In this document: positions 21,308 through 33,574 of the stretch, one piece after another
How positions within the stretch are numbered: the stretch's first letter is position 1
Layout of the letters: every line of letters starts with the position of its first letter
NCBI GenBank assembly: GCA_016648135.1
Contig: JADDOH010010923.1
Coordinates: forward strand, 1 to 64,000
DNA length: 64,000 nt
Direction of reading: 5' to 3'
From: Agrypnia vestita
Lineage: Eukaryota; Arthropoda; Insecta; Trichoptera; Phryganeidae
The notes under the pieces: generated by a model
What the model was told of the DNA's origin: nothing
Databases searched by the model: none
Seen by the model: the letters and a program-made list of their open reading frames with translations, nothing else
Translations under genes and position numbers: made by a program

Positions 21308-21856
21308 CTCATTACTGTTATCATATAATTGCAATACCGATCGAATTTTCTCCATCGCCACTCAGTGCAATAATTTACAAGTCGAGGTCTACTTTCTTGA
21401 CAATGCTCACTTACGGACCAGCACCATAAATTTAACTTCAATGCACCGAAATCAAACAATAGAAAAATACATAAAAGTAGAAATGGCTCAACTATTAGTA
21501 CTGTTTCCGCTTTTTTTGCGAATAACAGTATTATCATTTTACTTTTTGGCTGATTTTCACCAGCCCTTGGGGTGTACGTTGTGAGTATTTGTCTGCTACC
21601 CTTCCGGTAGACTAATTGAGTTGATATTTGGTTATCTCGCATTGGCACTCCGGACGCCTTAATCCAGACGGATACGCGGACCGAAAGACAATTACATTGA
21701 AGGGGACATGAAGAATGTAATTTTTAATAAATTTAACCACTCGTTTAAATTCCATGAAATGATCTACATTTGGTGAATAAAAATATAGTTAACTGTAAAA
21801 CAGACTCCGATCTATATAAAAAAGTTTCTAAAAATATAATTGCCCAAATTTTGTAA

Positions 21857-22480
21857 TTCAATTCAATTCAATTCAATTTATTTATTGATAATATGTACAT
21901 TACAAACAAAATGTTTAAGGCATACATATTAGGAAGTATATATCAAAATAAAAATATTTAACAAATTAAAAATAACATAAAATCTGGTCAAAGGTGTAGG
22001 AGAATCCCGCTTCGGAAAACCCCTTCAGACACATGGAACATATCAATACCCAAAGCGATTTTGCTCAGCATAGCTGTGGCTCTTCCAACAGGCATAACCA
22101 TCGACAGGTTGGTCCTGTATATTGGAATGTGAAACAATCTATGCTGACGATGTCTAATGTAATTATCGGGAACATACAACATTTCAGGATTATCGATCAT
22201 ACCGCGCAACAATCGATAAAAATGTGTAATTAAATACACATTCCTTCTAGTCTCTAGACTATTGTAGCCAAGCATACCCTGGAGAAACTCGGTTGGGTAA
22301 AGCCAAGGATAATGCCCGTACTCTCTCATGTAGAGATATCTCAGAAACTTCTTTTGGACTTTCTCCACCATAAGAGAGTACTTGCCCTCATGTGGCCCCC
22401 AGATCATCGAGCCACTCTTTCGAATCTACTCCGCACCAAGGAGTTGTAGAGTTGTAATGTTTAGTTTATAGTTTACCCTG
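21857..22480 (-). mobile_element. LINE 3' end, 5'-truncated, with ATTGA-type repeat tail
   Basis: The coding part (22480-21988) is followed by about 100 bp untranslated and a CAATT microsatellite tail at 21857-21881. This tail structure is usual for jockey/CR1/I-like non-LTR elements. Two further copies of the same 3' end are at 35745-36238 and 51045-51235. Confidence 0.8.
21988..22407 (-). pseudogene. LINE reverse transcriptase C-terminal region
   Basis: The frame starts WGPHEGKYSLMVEKVQKKFL, a form of the W-P-x...V-Q-x-x-FL motif. It goes on with MLGYNSLETRRNVYLITHFY, RLLRGMIDNPE and FHIPIYRTN, ending SGILLHL. These are the conserved blocks C-terminal to the polymerase in jockey/CR1-like elements. 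Just upstream, another frame reads LYNSLVRSRFERVA, so a frameshift near 22410 breaks the protein. The 35745 copy is nearly identical and differs by a few residues including a 4-residue insertion. Confidence 0.75.
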
Positions 22481-22751
22481 AAGAAATAATGGTGGTTCCA
22501 AAGTCGGTTGGTGTTACCAAAAATATATTTGTATAAACTATGTGAATTTTTGTGTTAAATTTAATTTCAGTCACTGTCATTAATTCTGAAGTATTTCAAA
22601 AATCCATCCTCGCCATTGCCATTGTGGTACAGTCCATTGGACATTGGCCTACCTCTTGCAGGTAGGACAGTGATGTTAACGGTTGATCTTTTGGCTTTCT
22701 CTCTCGGTTTGGATCATGCTGGCTTGGGTATGAGGGCAATTTAGATTAGTA
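22481..22751. other. No gene; spacer between LINE and minisatellite
   Basis: No feature recognised. Confidence 0.4.
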
Positions 22752-24572
22752 ATACTTCACGTCATTTCCTTTACGAAGAGTGTCATATGATTCTTGTACA
22801 TAGTTTATGCTTCACGTACATAAATTAAAATACTTCACGGCATTTCCTTTACGAAGAGTGTCATATGATTCATGTACATAGTTTATACTTCACGTACTTA
22901 AATTAAAATACTTCACGGCATTTCCTTTACGAAGAGTGTCATATGATTCTTGTACATAGTTTATACTTCACGTACTTAAATTAAAATACTTCACGGCATT
23001 TCCTTTACGAAGAGTGTCATATGATTCTTGTATATAGTTTATACTTCACGTACATAAATTAAAATACTTCACGTCATTTCCTTTACGAAGAGTTTCATAT
23101 GATTCTTGTACATAGTTTATGCTTCACGTACATAAATTAAAATACTTCACGTCATTTCCTTTACGAAGAGTGTCATATGATTCTTGTACATAGTTTATGC
23201 TTCACGTACATAAATTAAAATACTTCACGTCATTTCCTTTACAAAGAGTGTCATATGATTCATGTACATAGTTTATACTTCACGTACTTAAATTAAAATA
23301 CTTCACGTCATTTCCTTTACGAAGAGTGTCATATGATTCTTGTACATAGTTTATACTTCACGTACATAAATTAAAATACTTCACGTCATTTCCTTTACGA
23401 AGAGTGTCATATGATTCATGTACATAGTTTATACTTCACGTACATAAATTAAAATACTTCACGTCATTTCCTTTACGAAGAGTGTCATATGATTCTTGTA
23501 CATAGTTTATACTTCACGTACATAAATTAAAATACTTCACGTCATTTCCTTTACGAAGAGTGTCATATGATTCTTGTACATAGTTTATACTTCACGTACA
23601 TAAATTAAAATACTTCACGTCATTTCCTTTACGAAGAGTGTCATATGATTCATGTACATAGTTTATACTTCACGTACATAAATTAAAATACTTCACGTCA
23701 TTTCCTTTACGAAGAGTGTCATATGATTCTTGTACATAGTTTATACTTCACGTACATATATTAATATACTTCACGGCATTTCCTTTACGAAGAGTGTCAT
23801 ATGATTCTTGTACATAGTTTATACTTCACGTACATAAATTAAAATACTTCACGTCATTTCCTTTACGAAGAGTGTCATATGATTCTTGTACATAGTTTAT
23901 ACTTCACGTCATTTCCCTTACGAAGAGTGTCATATGATTCTTGTACATAGTTTAAACTTCACGTACATAAATTAAAATACTTCACATCATTTCCCTTACG
24001 AAGAGTGTCATATAATTCTTGTAAATAGTTTATACTTCACGTACATAAATTAAAATATTTCACGTAATTTCCTTTACGAATAGTGTCATATGATTCTTGT
24101 TCATAGTTTATACTTCACGTACTTAAATTAAAATACTTCACGTCATTTCCCTTACGAAGAGTGTCATGTGATTCTTGTACATAGTTTATACTTCACGTAG
24201 TTAAATAAAAAATAATTCACTCATTTCCTTTACGAAGAGTGTCATATGATTTTGTACATAATTTATGCTTCACGTACTTAAATTAAAATACTTCACGGCA
24301 TTTCATTTACGAAGAGTGTCATATGATTCTTGTACATAGTTTATACTTCACTTACATAAATTAAAATACTTCACGTCATTTCCTTTACGAAGAGTGTCGT
24401 ATGATTCTTGTACATAGTTTATACTTCACGTACATAAATTAAAATACTTCACGGCATTTCCTTTACGAAGAGTGTCATATGATTCTTGTACATAGTTTAT
24501 ACTTCACGTACTTAAATTAAAATACTTCACGGCATTTCCTTTACGAAGAGTTTCATATGATTCTTGTACATA
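22752..24572 (+). repeat. 78-bp minisatellite, about 23 units
   Basis: Each unit runs TACTTCACGTCATTTCCTTT, ACGAAGAGTGTCATATGATT, CTTGTACATAGTTTATACTT, CACGTACATAAATTAAAA. Units differ at a few shared sites: CACGT/CACGG, GATTCTTG/GATTCATG, GTACATA/GTACTTA. One unit near 23900 has lost the segment between its two internal ACTTCACGT copies, which fits recombination between them. Units at both ends and around 23950-24250 are more diverged than the centre. It is not a CRISPR array: there are no unique spacers. Confidence 0.95.
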
Positions 24573-26446
24573 ATTAAATGATTTGATCTAAGTAAATTTT
24601 CCAATTATTCAAACGTTAGGAATATAATGTAAATAAATATCTGGTTTACTCACATTTTAATAAATGAAATCAACTATGTACAGTGTAATTTTTGAAGCAA
24701 TTCAAATTAAAAATAATATTCATATATGTATGTATAGAATGAAAGAAAGAAATGAGGAATATAGAATAAGCAGGCATTTATAATCGGTATAAAAAATATT
24801 ATATTATAATTATTTTATTTCAACAAAAAAATTGGATATATGATGCAAGTCTGTATAATTTTAATTAATAATAAACTTATCTAGTAAACCCACTCTTCGC
24901 CACTGCTATTCTATATAGTGAACTAATTTCACAAGTAAATTTCTAACGGGTGCTTATAAGGGTTAAATTTGTACCCGCGCTTTCAATTCGGACACACTCG
25001 ATACATTCATTTGAATAAATTAAACTTTATATATTAATTTCAATGAATAATTTTTCATGTAATTTATATTGTAGTACGCTGTTTATTACTGAAATTAGCA
25101 AAATTACATTTATTAAATATTTATTTGCATTGATAATAGATGTCAAATCAATTGAAAAAATGGTGTGAAACTGACAAACTTTGCGAATACAACGTAAATT
25201 CATATTTGAGTACATGTAAAGTTACGTTGAAACCGAAATCTTTTTTTCTGAAGCAGCAAAAAATTCGCACACATTATTCTGTCAAAAATTTCTGGGTCTA
25301 CATAACTATTTTCAGCTCACGACGTTACTTTCTTTACGATCAATGGAATATTTATTTTAAAAAATACCGAAGGCAGAACATTATAAGTCCATATTTTGAA
25401 ATTGTTAAGAAAGAAAAAAAAAATTGGTCAATTTTTTCAGTATTTTAATGAAATGTAAAGGAATATGAAATAAATATATTCAAGAATATAAATCTAGGGC
25501 GAAGACAGATAGTAGAGCTAGTTTTTCATGAATAGAGGTAGGTATCATGTGGTTAATTCTTCTCATCATACAAAATTGAATAGACTACGATTAAATTAAT
25601 GGATTAGAGGTGACTAACGTTTTAAGACTCTCAAAAATATTTTTTTACAAGTATGTTCTTATATACGTCATATAACATTAATGTAAATAAGCACCGGCCG
25701 TATTCTTCACCCATTAATAGGTATCCCTCTAAAACTGTACTATAATAAAATTTCACAATGCTATCGATTATTAATTTTGGTTTGCTATTGATTATTTATG
25801 GTGAACACGTTTTATAATGTACTTACATATTTTGCAGTAGGTACATACATGTACATTTTTATAATGTGATAATTCGTTTTCCCTCATATGGATTCAAACT
25901 CGCATAATTATTATATTTTAAAGATTGAGTTTCCGACTAGCCACCCAGGTACTAGTTATTATTAAGTATGGGTATTTACAATTCAATGAAATATGAACGA
26001 CTTAAAATATACCACCACACGAAGTTTTTAACGCCAAATTAATTTTCCTTTAAAGGATGAGGCAATTTTAAAGATTTTAGATTATGATCAATGAGAGCAG
26101 ATCCACCGTTTACTCAGGACCGTTTTATAAACAAAAACTCCTATAACGGTCTTGCTCATTCACCACCTGGTTGGTATTTTTTAATACTAAAAGCAACCGT
26201 GTTCCCCGTTGTTTTAAAAAGCAAGTGGGCCGAATGGCTGCCATCCAAAATTTGCCCTCATTTCCCGGCTCTTCGTTTCTTTATTAAACGCAGAATACAA
26301 AAACATTAATAGTGAAAGAAAAAATAAAACACAATATATAATTCACGGGTGAAGTGCAAAACAGACCGGGGCAGCTAAGGGAACTGGAAGAGAGCTCTCC
26401 CTTGCGGGATGAAAATGGGGGACAACACGGAAAGAAAAACATATGA
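24573..26446. other. No gene recognised
   Basis: AT-rich unique DNA with a few short frames lacking any domain. 26091-26310 is slightly GC-richer. Confidence 0.4.
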
Positions 26447-26488
26447 CAGAATGTTAGTAAACTTAGTAAAAACCACTACCAGATTTAC

Positions 26489-26530
26489 GGTCTACCGGTT
26501 TCGAGACGTACCCGTCTCTTCGTTAGGACC
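26489..26530 (-). ncRNA. Hammerhead motif with G5-to-A change, left arm
   Basis: The layout is as in 19758-19799 but the core is CTAACGA. The changed G is invariant in hammerheads, so this copy should not cleave. Confidence 0.6.
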
Positions 26531-26916
26531 AACACTACACTACTACATTCATAACACTATACACCCCAACCATAGAATTGTAAAACTATTACCACTATTG
26601 TTCACATGCGTGTTAGTCTTGTCAGAGAAATTGAACTAGTTAGTTATTGAGTAGCCGTCTCTTCGTACCCGTCTCTTCGTTAGGACCAAAACAACACTAC
26701 TACATTCACAACACTATACACCCCAAACATAGTATTGTAAAACTATCACCACTATTGTTCACATGCGTGTTAGTCTTGTCGGAGAAATTGAACTAGTTAG
26801 TTATTGAGTAATTCAATTTCTCTGACAAGACTAACACGCATGTGAACAATAGTGGTGATAGTTTTACAATACTATGGTTGGGGTGTATAGTGTTGTGAAT
26901 GTAGTAGTGTAGTGTT

Positions 26917-26958
26917 GGTCCTAACGAAGAGACGGGTACGTATCGAAACCGGTAGACC
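26917..26958 (+). ncRNA. Hammerhead motif with G5-to-A change, right arm
   Basis: Same CTAACGA change as the left arm, plus a helix II mismatch (CGTATC in place of CGTCTC). Expected to be inactive. The shared change shows the arms derive from one mutated source. Confidence 0.6.
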
Positions 26959-26988
26959 GTAAATCTGGTAGTGATTTTTACTAAGTTA

Positions 26989-27303
26989 GGAGGATCTCCC
27001 ACCTGGAGACCCACACCCGTAGAAAAGTCCTAAACAATTCCATGTTCCTAGCGCAGATTAGCAGATCGGAGTTCCGTATAGAGCCTCATCCGGCCGCAGG
27101 CACACCACGGGTCCGGGACATGCCGTGTATCGTGGAGCTTGCTTCTGAATTCCCCGTGACCTGAGATCATCTGCACCAAGAAACGGTCCGCCGAGGGATC
27201 GACAGCAGGTGCGAAGAATTCTCACGCCGGGGTTGAAGACGAAGGCTGCGTTGAAGTCCTTTCCGTGTCGGGGTCTACCAATTCTTCTTCTTCTACCTCT
27301 TAT
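26989..27303. other. No gene of its own; GC-rich, probably LINE 3' region
   Basis: GC-rich for the window and directly downstream (minus strand) of the LINE frame at 27304-27830. A 3' untranslated part of that element is likely but unproven. Confidence 0.35.
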
Positions 27304-27830
27304 CTAAATGCGTCGGGGTCCCTGCACTGCATAGAAGGTTCCAACTCGGGCTTCGCTCTCCACGTCAACCCAATTTAGTAGTAACCTCACTTCCCAGCAG
27401 TCCTCCAATCGTTTGTGCCAATTCCTCCTAGGCCGGTCCCTTGGTCTCTTACCTTCTGCTCTTGCTTGAAATATTCGCTTCGGCAGTCTATCTGCCGGCA
27501 CCCGCAAGATATCTCCCAGCCACCGTAACTGTGATTTCTCGATAAACGTCAATAAGGATTCTACTTCGAGACATTCTCGTATTTCTGATTCTGTCCATTC
27601 TAGTAACTTCTACTATTCCTCGTAGAAATCCCTCTCGGCGGCTTGTAGCCTTGAACGGGTTCTTTCGGTCAAGATCCAGTGCTCCTAGCGGTAGATTGGC
27701 TGAAAACTGATTTTATTACGGACAATTTTGGCTCGCTGGCTGAGTTCCGCATTTCTAAGTACTGGATAATACAGGGATCGGGCTACCTGGTTTGCGGCTC
27801 CTATCCTCCTATCCAATTCACAATCTTGCT
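27304..27830 (-). pseudogene. LINE reverse transcriptase tail (RTE-like)
   Basis: The minus strand reads IEKSQLRWLGDILRVPADRL, then PKRIFQARAEGKRPRDRPRR and NWHKRLED. This is the well-known tail QLRW-G-H-x-x-R-x-x-x-x-R-LPK...GKR-x-x-GRP-x-x-W. Upstream, in another frame, EGFLRGI and TRMDRIRNTRMSRS match the preceding E-M-R-FLR and DRIRN motifs. At least one frameshift separates the two. Dead copy. Confidence 0.75.
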
Positions 27831-27921
27831 TTCCATCCTGGAATGTTATTAGGTATATTACGTATATTAGGTAAATATATTAGGAATATTACGAGATAAT
27901 TGAAACTATTCACCTGTTTTA

Positions 27922-28066
27922 GGGCCGGTTGTTTCAAATTGGATTAAAGTAAGCGTTGTTTTAAAGCATAGATTTTCATGTTCTCCACCAATCAGACGAT
28001 CCGTTACCGTAAAAATCTATGCTTTAATCGACCGCTTACTTTGATCGAACTTGAAACAACCGGGCC
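27922..28066. mobile_element. Tourist-like MITE (PIF/Harbinger), copy 1
   Basis: This 145-bp foldback starts GGGCCGGTTG and ends CAACCGGGCC. It is flanked on both sides by TTA (27919-27921 and 28067-28069). The arms hold GCATAGATTTT / AAAATCTATGC around a small centre with CACCAATCAGACG. A 3-bp TWA target duplication and GGGCC ends are typical for PIF/Harbinger. The partner copy is at 45429-45572. Confidence 0.75.
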
Positions 28067-28069
28067 TTA

Positions 28070-28581
28070 GGCGTCTATTCTGGCACAATTAATTATTAAA
28101 ATATAAAATAACGAGAAATGATAAATGAAACAACTGAATGCTGTCGGTGTACCAGATTAACCAGTGGCGCTCAGAATTGCCTGTATTTGTATAAGACCCC
28201 TATCATACGTCCATTCATATGAGCCCGTCCCCCCATTGAATCACCTACGACGTTTGTGTGCTTAAATATAATTACACACATACACGAGCAATATGCTTTG
28301 GTCCGTCTATTTGTTTTAAGGGAGATAATTCCTCACGGGGACATTGTCTCTCAAACGGCTTGGCAGATTTTACTTAAGGGTACTCGCTTACTTTAAACAT
28401 AAATCTAATGTACAGGGTGACTACGGTAAGATTGCTCAGTCAATTTCGCAAACTATAAGCTCACACAATATCCGTATTGTTGGTTTATTTCAAGCGTAAA
28501 TACATTCTTACTTGTCATAAAAACGTTTGATTTTAAGGAACTTCATTTGTGAAATTTTAATTTTGAGTGCCGAGTAGACTA
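28070..28581. other. No gene recognised
   Basis: Unique DNA. TACAGGGTGACTACGG at 28411 looks like an isolated transposon end but has no partner nearby. Confidence 0.4.
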
Positions 28582-28830
28582 AAGCCATGTATTCACTAGG
28601 GGACAAATTGTCCCTCAACAGCACGCGCGGCATAGAGTCTACGTGACGTTGCAACGTCGTGCACTGTTCCGCGACCTCGCGCACAACATAGCGCGGCATT
28701 TCTACGTGCCGTGGCAACGTTGCCATGCGCACGATACCCGAGCGTACTCACTGCAACATTCCGCGGAGCGTCAGTACCACGTGGTATGTAAACAAGTGAA
28801 TACGCATGCGCTGCATCTGTCAAGATGACA

Positions 28831-28890
28831 ATGCGGGGAAACGAAATCGTTCTCGAACTCGTCGAGCTGTATCGATCGAAGATCGCATAG
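28831..28890 (+). pseudogene. MADF-domain-like N-terminus, truncated
   Basis: MRGNEIVLELVELYRSKIA then a stop. The pattern E-x-V-L-E-LVELYRSK is the first helix of MADF (Myb/SANT-like) DNA-binding proteins that accompany Harbinger transposases. Only 19 residues remain. Confidence 0.45.
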
Positions 28891-28896
28891 AATGTC

Positions 28897-29005
28897 CGTC
28901 CTTCTTTCTCTTTGCAGTAAATAATTTCGCATTCTCCTCTTTTTTCTCCTCTTACTTTTCGATAAACTCATTAACATAAACAGATACGCGGCTATCATCA
29001 TAACC
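28897..29005 (-). pseudogene. Harbinger transposase-like N-terminal fragment
   Basis: Minus strand: MMIAAYLFMLMSLSKSKRRK, then KRRMRNYLLQRERRT. A hydrophobic stretch followed by RRK-x-R-x-x-x-x-x-LLQRE resembles the start of HARBI1-like transposases. The catalytic DDE part is absent. Confidence 0.4.
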
Positions 29006-29040
29006 TCATAGGGCGATATATTTCCGCGACGTCTGGAAAA

Positions 29041-29095
29041 CAATAATTATTTGCAAAAAGGACCTTGTTTTTAATAATATTCAATTTACTACAGT
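29041..29095 (-). mobile_element. PLE family 1 fragment
   Basis: AATTATTTGCAAAAAGGACC, TTGTTTTTAATAATATTCAA and TTTACTA match the PLE coding end at 9717-9765. On the minus strand it reads KLNIIKNKVLFANNY, against KLNIINNQVLFANSY there. Confidence 0.6.
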
Positions 29096-29346
29096 AAAAC
29101 CTCGTTAATTTGAAATTGCGACCCAAAAAAACATTTCGAATTGCGCGGAACCCCGTTTTCGCCAAATGAGATACCGCAGCTGTCATCCATAACCTCATCG
29201 GATGACATTTCCGCGACAAGATATGTGAGTCCCGGTGTGTACACGTCAAATGACCGCGTCATTGTCCCCGAAACATGAGCGTAGATGTTGATGCGACATG
29301 TCGAGCGGAATGTTTCGCGATTTGTCCCCTAGTGAATACATGGCTT

Positions 29347-30418
29347 AAGAATTAATATTTTCGTAATTTTATCTTTTCAAGGACAAAAAAACACAAAATC
29401 AATATTTCAAAATTTCTTCCATATATTATAGTCATTAATCACCATCATCAGCCATTACTTGACATTCATACTACACACATCGCATTACATTAATTTAAAC
29501 TACATCCTCCATACAATATTCTATAAAACATGTACAGCAGAGATTTAATTTTTTTTACTGTTGTTACCTGTGTTATTACCTATCCATAATATGAGTATTT
29601 TTTAAACTAAATCATATTTTAAATTTACTAACTTGTTAATTTTACAAAATTGAGTCTTTGTGTAATGTAAAAGAGCTCAAAAAATATCTAAATGTAAATA
29701 TAAATTCGCGATTCTGGTAAAACAATCCAAATCCGAGGATTAGGGCCGCAGCAGAGGATGCTGTAACTAAACACAGCGATTATCCTTTCCAAATAAATTA
29801 TCCACGGCTTGTTAGACTAATTCGGGACATCCCGCCACACATTTGACGTCCATTTATGCTTGTAGGTGCTCACCCAAAAAGGATCCCGACGTTCAAAGTA
29901 TATTCCAATCGATTTACATTTTCAAACTTAATATTTTTTCCTATCGGTTTAAGTAAAAATTAATAATTTTTAGTAAAACTATTTGTTTTATTATACAACA
30001 AACAATTATAAATATGTTAGTTTATATTATCTAGTATTAAGTTTGGACTATAATTATGAATTTTGAAAAATGACTTTAAAAATAAGTTTTTTATAAAGCA
30101 ATATTGATTAATTTAGCTTCCACGTAAGATTACACGATAGTATTTTTTCAAATCAACATTTTTTTAATACTTTTTGATTAGGATTTTATAAAAAAAATGC
30201 ATCTGAGTACATAAGACAATTGAAATTATTGTGAAAAAAATTTAATAAATGAATGACATATCAGCGTGTAATGCATATTATTAAAAAACAACTCTGTCTA
30301 TTTTTCCTGGTTGTACTAAACTCAAAAATTAAACACATCTATAATTCCTTTAAAGATATTTAAAATATTTGTGAATAACTATGTTATCACCACAGAAGCC
30401 CAACAAAGAAGCAAAAAA
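29347..30418. other. No gene recognised
   Basis: AT-rich unique DNA. Confidence 0.4.
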
Positions 30419-30964
30419 ACTAACCCATAAAAAACAAGTTTTTATTATACTCCCTTTTTTTGTAAAATAAACAACCATTAAAGACGAATTAAAACATATA
30501 AAATAACACTAAACTTCCAGTAATTTAATATATTTCTAAAATGTCAAATGTTTTGAGCTATGATCAGACACTTCATGCTTTGAAAATTAAATTCTAAAAA
30601 CATTTGTCAGTCAATTTAGATTTTCGAAATTCGTAGTGAAGTACCTATTATGTATACCGACGGAGTAATTCAAATTTAGAAAATATTCCGCGACGTTATC
30701 GGGCCGCCGTTGCTAGTAATCAAACTTTTGTAATGATTCCGATTTAAAAAACTATTAAAAATTTGAAAAATTCCAAATTATACCATATTATTTTTTAACT
30801 AAAATTTGATAGATCTTCTTGACCGTCGTCACGAGTCTGCTTGCAAAGTTTCAGCTCGATTGGATCACAGGAAAAGGGTCAAAAATCGATTCAAAGTTTT
30901 TTCGACGGCAAACCGGCAAGCAAGCAAGCAGACGCCACGAGTTAATATAAAGGGAGTAAAAAAA
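30419..30964 (+). mobile_element. R4 dispersed element, copy 3
   Basis: Starts AACCCATAAAAAACAAG then TTTTTATTATACTCCC, and ends GTTAATATAAAGGGAGTAAA. The inner block GACGTTATCGGGCCGCCGTT is shared with the other copies, and the left half matches copy 1 (2143-2683) most closely. Confidence 0.7.
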
Positions 30965-33574
30965 TACACTAATGCCATAGCCATGACTCCGTTGCGGCCA
31001 CCATCGACCTAGCCCAGCGCTAGTGTATCCATATTTATTTTCCTTACGTGTAAAAAAATATAAAATCAATATACTCAATAAATGAGATTGTCTGGGTATC
31101 ATCATATTTTTGGCAATATTTAAAAACTTTTTAATAAATTATTTTTTAAGAGAAAGATCTGGTAGAGAATTGAATCTCTGATGGACTGTAATCCTTTTTT
31201 TTTTAAATTAGGTTTTAGTTTAGCGCAACCCGATAAGATAGGAAACAGGTTAATAGCAGATAACAGATATTCTCGAGCAGAACACCAATATATCACTCTC
31301 ATTGACCCACAAAGGAACGAGAGTTTCTTTCACCTCTTCGGCGGCTTCTTTATTCTTCATTCACAAAATTTTGTATTACACGAAAGAGATAATTGAAACG
31401 TGTATTTTGTCATTAGGGCAGGGCAACTTCCAAAACAAGCGCAAGAAGTCTGCAATGAGGAATGCAAAAGGTTTAAAGAGAACTTCAGCAGGAAAACATC
31501 ACGATAAAGTACAAATAGAGATGTGGTGAAAGGTTTTTAATTTTATCAATTATTTTAAGCAGACAATTATGTGTCCAAAAAATAATAATTTCATCCCATC
31601 TGAAACATTAAATTTGCTCAAATGTCCAGAATCATCATCGCAGATTAATCTGTTGATTAAGAATGCTAGTATCGATGAAAGTTATGATTGTGATTGAAGT
31701 GAGCAGTTGATGTTATTTTTATATTAAAAAATATATATATGCACATAAATTAGTGAATTTTTTTTTTCTTTGTAAAAATGTTGTTCCACATGTGTTAAAA
31801 GGAGCAGAAAGAGATTGATTCGCATATTATTTTTTTACATATTTTTAAAAACTTGTCATGTAAGAATCAATTATATTGTCCCAAAAATAATAAAGCTGAG
31901 CTAGATACTCGATATTACGCACCGTGCGCCGACCTCCGATAGGAGATGGCGGAATAAATTTACGGAATTAATATGAGTGCCACACTCGAGACAAAAATAT
32001 CTCCAATTTGATGCTTCCACATATTTTTCATGGTTTGATAAAAAAATATTTTCATTGCTCCTTTTCGTGACCATGTAAATCTTACTCGATCTGAATCCAG
32101 ACCTCGTAGAGCTTCCTTATCAAATGGCCGAATATAATTATTGACTTTTGGTAAATTTTGATAACATTATCTCGAAGCCTTGTTAGATGGGAGCTAGACC
32201 ATTGGAAATCCTCAGGTGGATACATTACAGGTGTAATGTTCTACAACGTGTAATTCAACCTTTTAATTACGGAAGGTAACAACTTAACAAGCGTCCCTCT
32301 TCAAAGACCCAACCCAGCAAGGTATGGATGGGGGTGGGAGAAGGGTGGAACATTCCAGAGTTATCTGTAAAGAGTTGATATACCTTTGAGCAACATGCCA
32401 GCAGAAATATTTTGAATTATTAAGGAAAGCGCTGTTTAATATTTAGTTACCTTCGCCATGTTTTTTTGAATTCTCAGCATTCTTTCTAGTTTAGAAATTA
32501 AGATGAAAGGATCGTAAATTTTGCAGTAAATTCTGTACCACTGTAAACAGTTTTTTTTTTTTCATAAAATTAATATTTTCAAGGGTTTATTCATCTTTCT
32601 GATTTATAATTGAAGCCAAGTTTATTGAATATTTCTTATCTTTTATAATTAAAAAATATTATTTATAAAGAAAATGTTTGATATGCGGTGATAGTGATTA
32701 AATCACTCAGTTCATAGCGCAAGCTTTCGCTTTGTTTGAAAATAATACTTAATATAAGGTTAAACCAGTTATAAATCGTATTTTATACCTCACCACGAAA
32801 GTTTTTTAATAAATAAAGTCTCGCGATGTCGAGAAAAATTAATTTTTATATTTAAAACAACCGTTATGAAATAATAATTACCTCTCCACATAATATTCAT
32901 TTCAGAAATATTACCGTCAGTACACATTCATTCAAAGGAAATTAGTTACTCAAATGAAATCGATACATTTTCCTAGGTGTTTGATATTTTGAAAAATATC
33001 CACATACATATTTTGAAAACAAGGAAGTCGGATCTAAGATTTTGCAGTTTAATTTGAAAAGCTTCATGAACGGACGTACAGCTGAATAGCGTCGGAACTA
33101 CAGAGGCTTGTTTAATTCGGTGGATTGTGTCTGACACAGCTGCAGCCGGTGTGATGTGGAGAGCGCCATCTTAGTTCCTCCAAATACCTTGTACACAACT
33201 TTGCCTTCGGTTTATACAAAGTTATGAGCCGTGGGGCGGTTAATGTTCAAGTCCAGACATGGAAAGCTTTAATGTTCCCGATTTAAGTCCCTCGGTAAAT
33301 AGACAATGCGCTTGAAACTTGCATTGCTTCGGGAAACACTACACGTTGAAGGACAGATAACTGCATAATGTTGCTCGGTGCACTAGTTGAACAAAGGCAA
33401 CAATTGGACTATGCATAAATTGAATGCTTAAGCATGTCCAAAACATAAATTTCGTTACACCGCAGTTCGTGTAGGGATTCAAATGGCTTAGTGTGCGTAA
33501 CAGCTTTTTTCAGAAACTCACCGAACACCTAAGACATAAAGCGCTCAAATTTTGATATATACTGTTTTTGGCGA
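30965..33574. other. No gene; complex unique stretch at 33050-33430
   Basis: 33050-33430 is GC-richer, complex and unrepeated in the window. It might be a conserved non-coding element. Short frames at 31181-31529 have no domain. Confidence 0.3.

Larger units (their letters stand above)
26447..26988. mobile_element. PLE family 2 copy, long palindrome with mutated ribozymes
   Basis: The left end is CAGAATGTTAGTAAACTTAG. The right arm returns as its inverted complement and stops at 26988, where unrelated DNA begins, so the last ~15 bp of the right terminus are missing. The left side also has a local duplication (26600-26790 repeats 26530-26640). Both hammerhead motifs carry CTAACGA instead of CTGACGA. 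Confidence 0.7.
28582..29346. mobile_element. Non-autonomous Harbinger-related element with terminal inverted repeats
   Basis: The left end is AAGCCATGTATTCACTAGGG and the right end is its exact inverse complement at 29346. The repeat runs about 27 bp, to GGGGACAAAT. Inside are a MADF-like peptide on the plus strand (28831-28890) and a Harbinger-transposase-like N-terminus on the minus strand (about 28897-29005). That fits the two-gene layout of PIF/Harbinger elements. A PLE piece (29041-29095) and a pogo-like end (29092-29160) are inserted. No clear target duplication was found. Confidence 0.6.

Noticed and set aside
22752..24572. CRISPR-like array
   Set aside because: The whole 78-bp unit is repeated without unique spacers, and the context is eukaryotic.
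26409..27014. Two similar short frames on opposite strands (26409-26639 plus, 26793-27014 minus)
   Set aside because: They are the same sequence in the two arms of the PLE palindrome, including the ribozyme; not proteins.
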